Below are positions 63,426 to 64,000 of a stretch of DNA of 64,000 nt, in pieces (positions within the stretch are counted from its first letter, which is position 1; each line of letters begins with the position of its first letter). The stretch spans positions 1-64,000 of the forward strand of contig PBYS01000079.1 in assembly GCA_002729725.1 (NCBI GenBank). Direction: 5' to 3'. The notes beneath the pieces were generated by a model that was not told the origin of the DNA, ran no database searches, and was given only the letters and a program-made list of their open reading frames with translations. A program made the translations under genes and the position numbers. The DNA comes from Puniceicoccaceae bacterium (GTDB lineage Bacteria; Verrucomicrobiota; Verrucomicrobiia; Opitutales; Coraliomargaritaceae).

Positions 63426-63854
63426 TTATTCGCGCTCTGGTGCTCGCCCCATCACGCTATAAAAAAAAGTAGCTGACCATGTTAATAGGATAATTCCAGT
63501 CAGTGCCTCTAAGGCTGTCACAAATTTAAGCGCTCCCGTAGGCACTTCACTGATACCGAGCGTCGAGTATGTCACGGCTGAATGATAGAAAAAGTCCATA
63601 AATCCTGCACCAAGATCGCCTGCCAGCTGACCTGCATCGCAGAATACAGAGACAAAATTCAAGCCGCAGGCAAACCCGACAATTACCGTTAAGTGCACAC
63701 ACACTAACAGTAAGAGCACCAGCACGGAACGTAAAAAATGATTACGTTGCTGTCCACGCTGCGGGAGGCAATGTAACAGCCGGCCTAAACTCCAATAATG
63801 AAAAACAACCGCTAGAATCATCAGACTGATCGCAACTATAAAAGCCTGAATCAT
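63426..63854 (-). CDS. Two-TM pore-loop ion channel-like protein
   Basis: 142 residues from MIQAFIVAIS (an ATG at 63878 is also in frame). Two early membrane helices and one late helix surround a pore-loop: FFYHSAVTYSTLGISEVPTG followed by the inner helix TALEALTGIILLTWSATFFYS. This resembles Ion_trans_2 potassium channels, but the filter reads STLGIS rather than TVGYG, so K+ selectivity is doubtful. No cytosolic RCK domain is present. Nothing else is visible up to the end of the window. Confidence 0.65.
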   Translation of the reverse strand: MIQAFIVAISLMILAVVFHYWSLGRLLHCLPQRGQQRNHFLRSVLVLLLLVCVHLTVIVGFACGLNFVSVFCDAGQLAGDLGAGFMDFFYHSAVTYSTLGISEVPTGALKFVTALEALTGIILLTWSATFFYSVMGRAPERE

Positions 63855-64000
63855 AGTAGCGCCTCTCCAACTTTCCAATTATGAATCAGCAGAGCTGAAA
63901 AAGCTCTAGCATTCATGTTTGCGTCTGAACTGAAAAGGAATTGAATGCGCCTCCAATCACAACGGTTAGCGATGACTCGATGTTTCATAGTAGATATCTA

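Noticed and set aside
63855-64000. Possible gene start at the right edge
   Set aside because: Only upstream sequence of the ion-channel gene is visible; no frame of useful length.

Overview
The window looks like a chromosomal segment of a marine-type Verrucomicrobiota bacterium, most probably class Opitutia (Coraliomargarita/Puniceicoccales-like). This is an inference from gene content: a fused MurC-MurB enzyme in a division/cell-wall cluster, PEP-CTERM anchored exoproteins, a run of Gram-negative pseudopilins, a PPi-dependent phosphofructokinase, a GH16 polysaccharide hydrolase, mannitol catabolism and many PEGA/SUMF1/PA14-type modules. I saw no tRNA, rRNA or CRISPR array.

Layout. Bases 1-9600 are accessory DNA. 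A complete IS91-like element (transposase plus tyrosine recombinase, inverted ends at 48 and 2407) sits inside a small gene. Then come four 29-bp palindromic tandem repeats, a truncated beta-helix gene, a PA14-like envelope protein, a dead IS5-type transposase, a secreted small protein, a GH16 enzyme and two PEP-CTERM proteins; an 80-bp repeat flanks the second of these in inverted orientation. Bases 9619-13240 (minus) encode five prepilin-like proteins. Bases 13400-23600 hold an MFS carrier, a phospholipase-like lipoprotein, PPi-PFK, an Mpv17-like membrane protein, a fatty acid desaturase, a phosphatase remnant, MutY, a SET-domain protein, a GspE ATPase and a YheT-type hydrolase. Bases 23673-28404 encode the pyruvate dehydrogenase E1alpha-E1beta-E2 operon, a possible thiamine-binding protein and peptide deformylase. 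Bases 28493-39899 (minus) contain TsaD, then the murD-LysM-ftsW-murG-murCB-ddl-ftsQ cluster with tight overlaps, then a lactonase.

Bases 40023-49169 hold a MidA-type methyltransferase, ribosomal protein L28, an unusual 1269-residue ABC exporter-secretin fusion, a pseudokinase-PEGA-SUMF1 protein and a CoaC-type decarboxylase. Bases 49273-53479 form a sugar locus: a GntR/LacI-type regulator diverges from fructokinase, a truncated NCS1-like permease and mannitol 2-dehydrogenase, giving mannitol to fructose to fructose-6-P, which PPi-PFK at 15474 can take up. Next comes leuA behind what reads as a classical leucine attenuator, then a hybrid histidine kinase, isochorismate synthase, a stress-type SDR, a ferritin-like YciE protein, a UvrD/Rep helicase and a two-TM ion channel.

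The most unusual signals are: (1) arrays with strict 7-nt periodicity just upstream of the start codon of several unrelated genes (MFS, desaturase, mutY, pdhB, pdhC, def, uvrD-like), with a different unit at different loci; (2) a 12-codon leader peptide with six Leu codons followed by hairpins and a terminator before leuA; (3) the ABC exporter-secretin single reading frame with an internal signal peptide; (4) an IS91-like element with both perfect inverted ends and an apparent 5-bp duplication.
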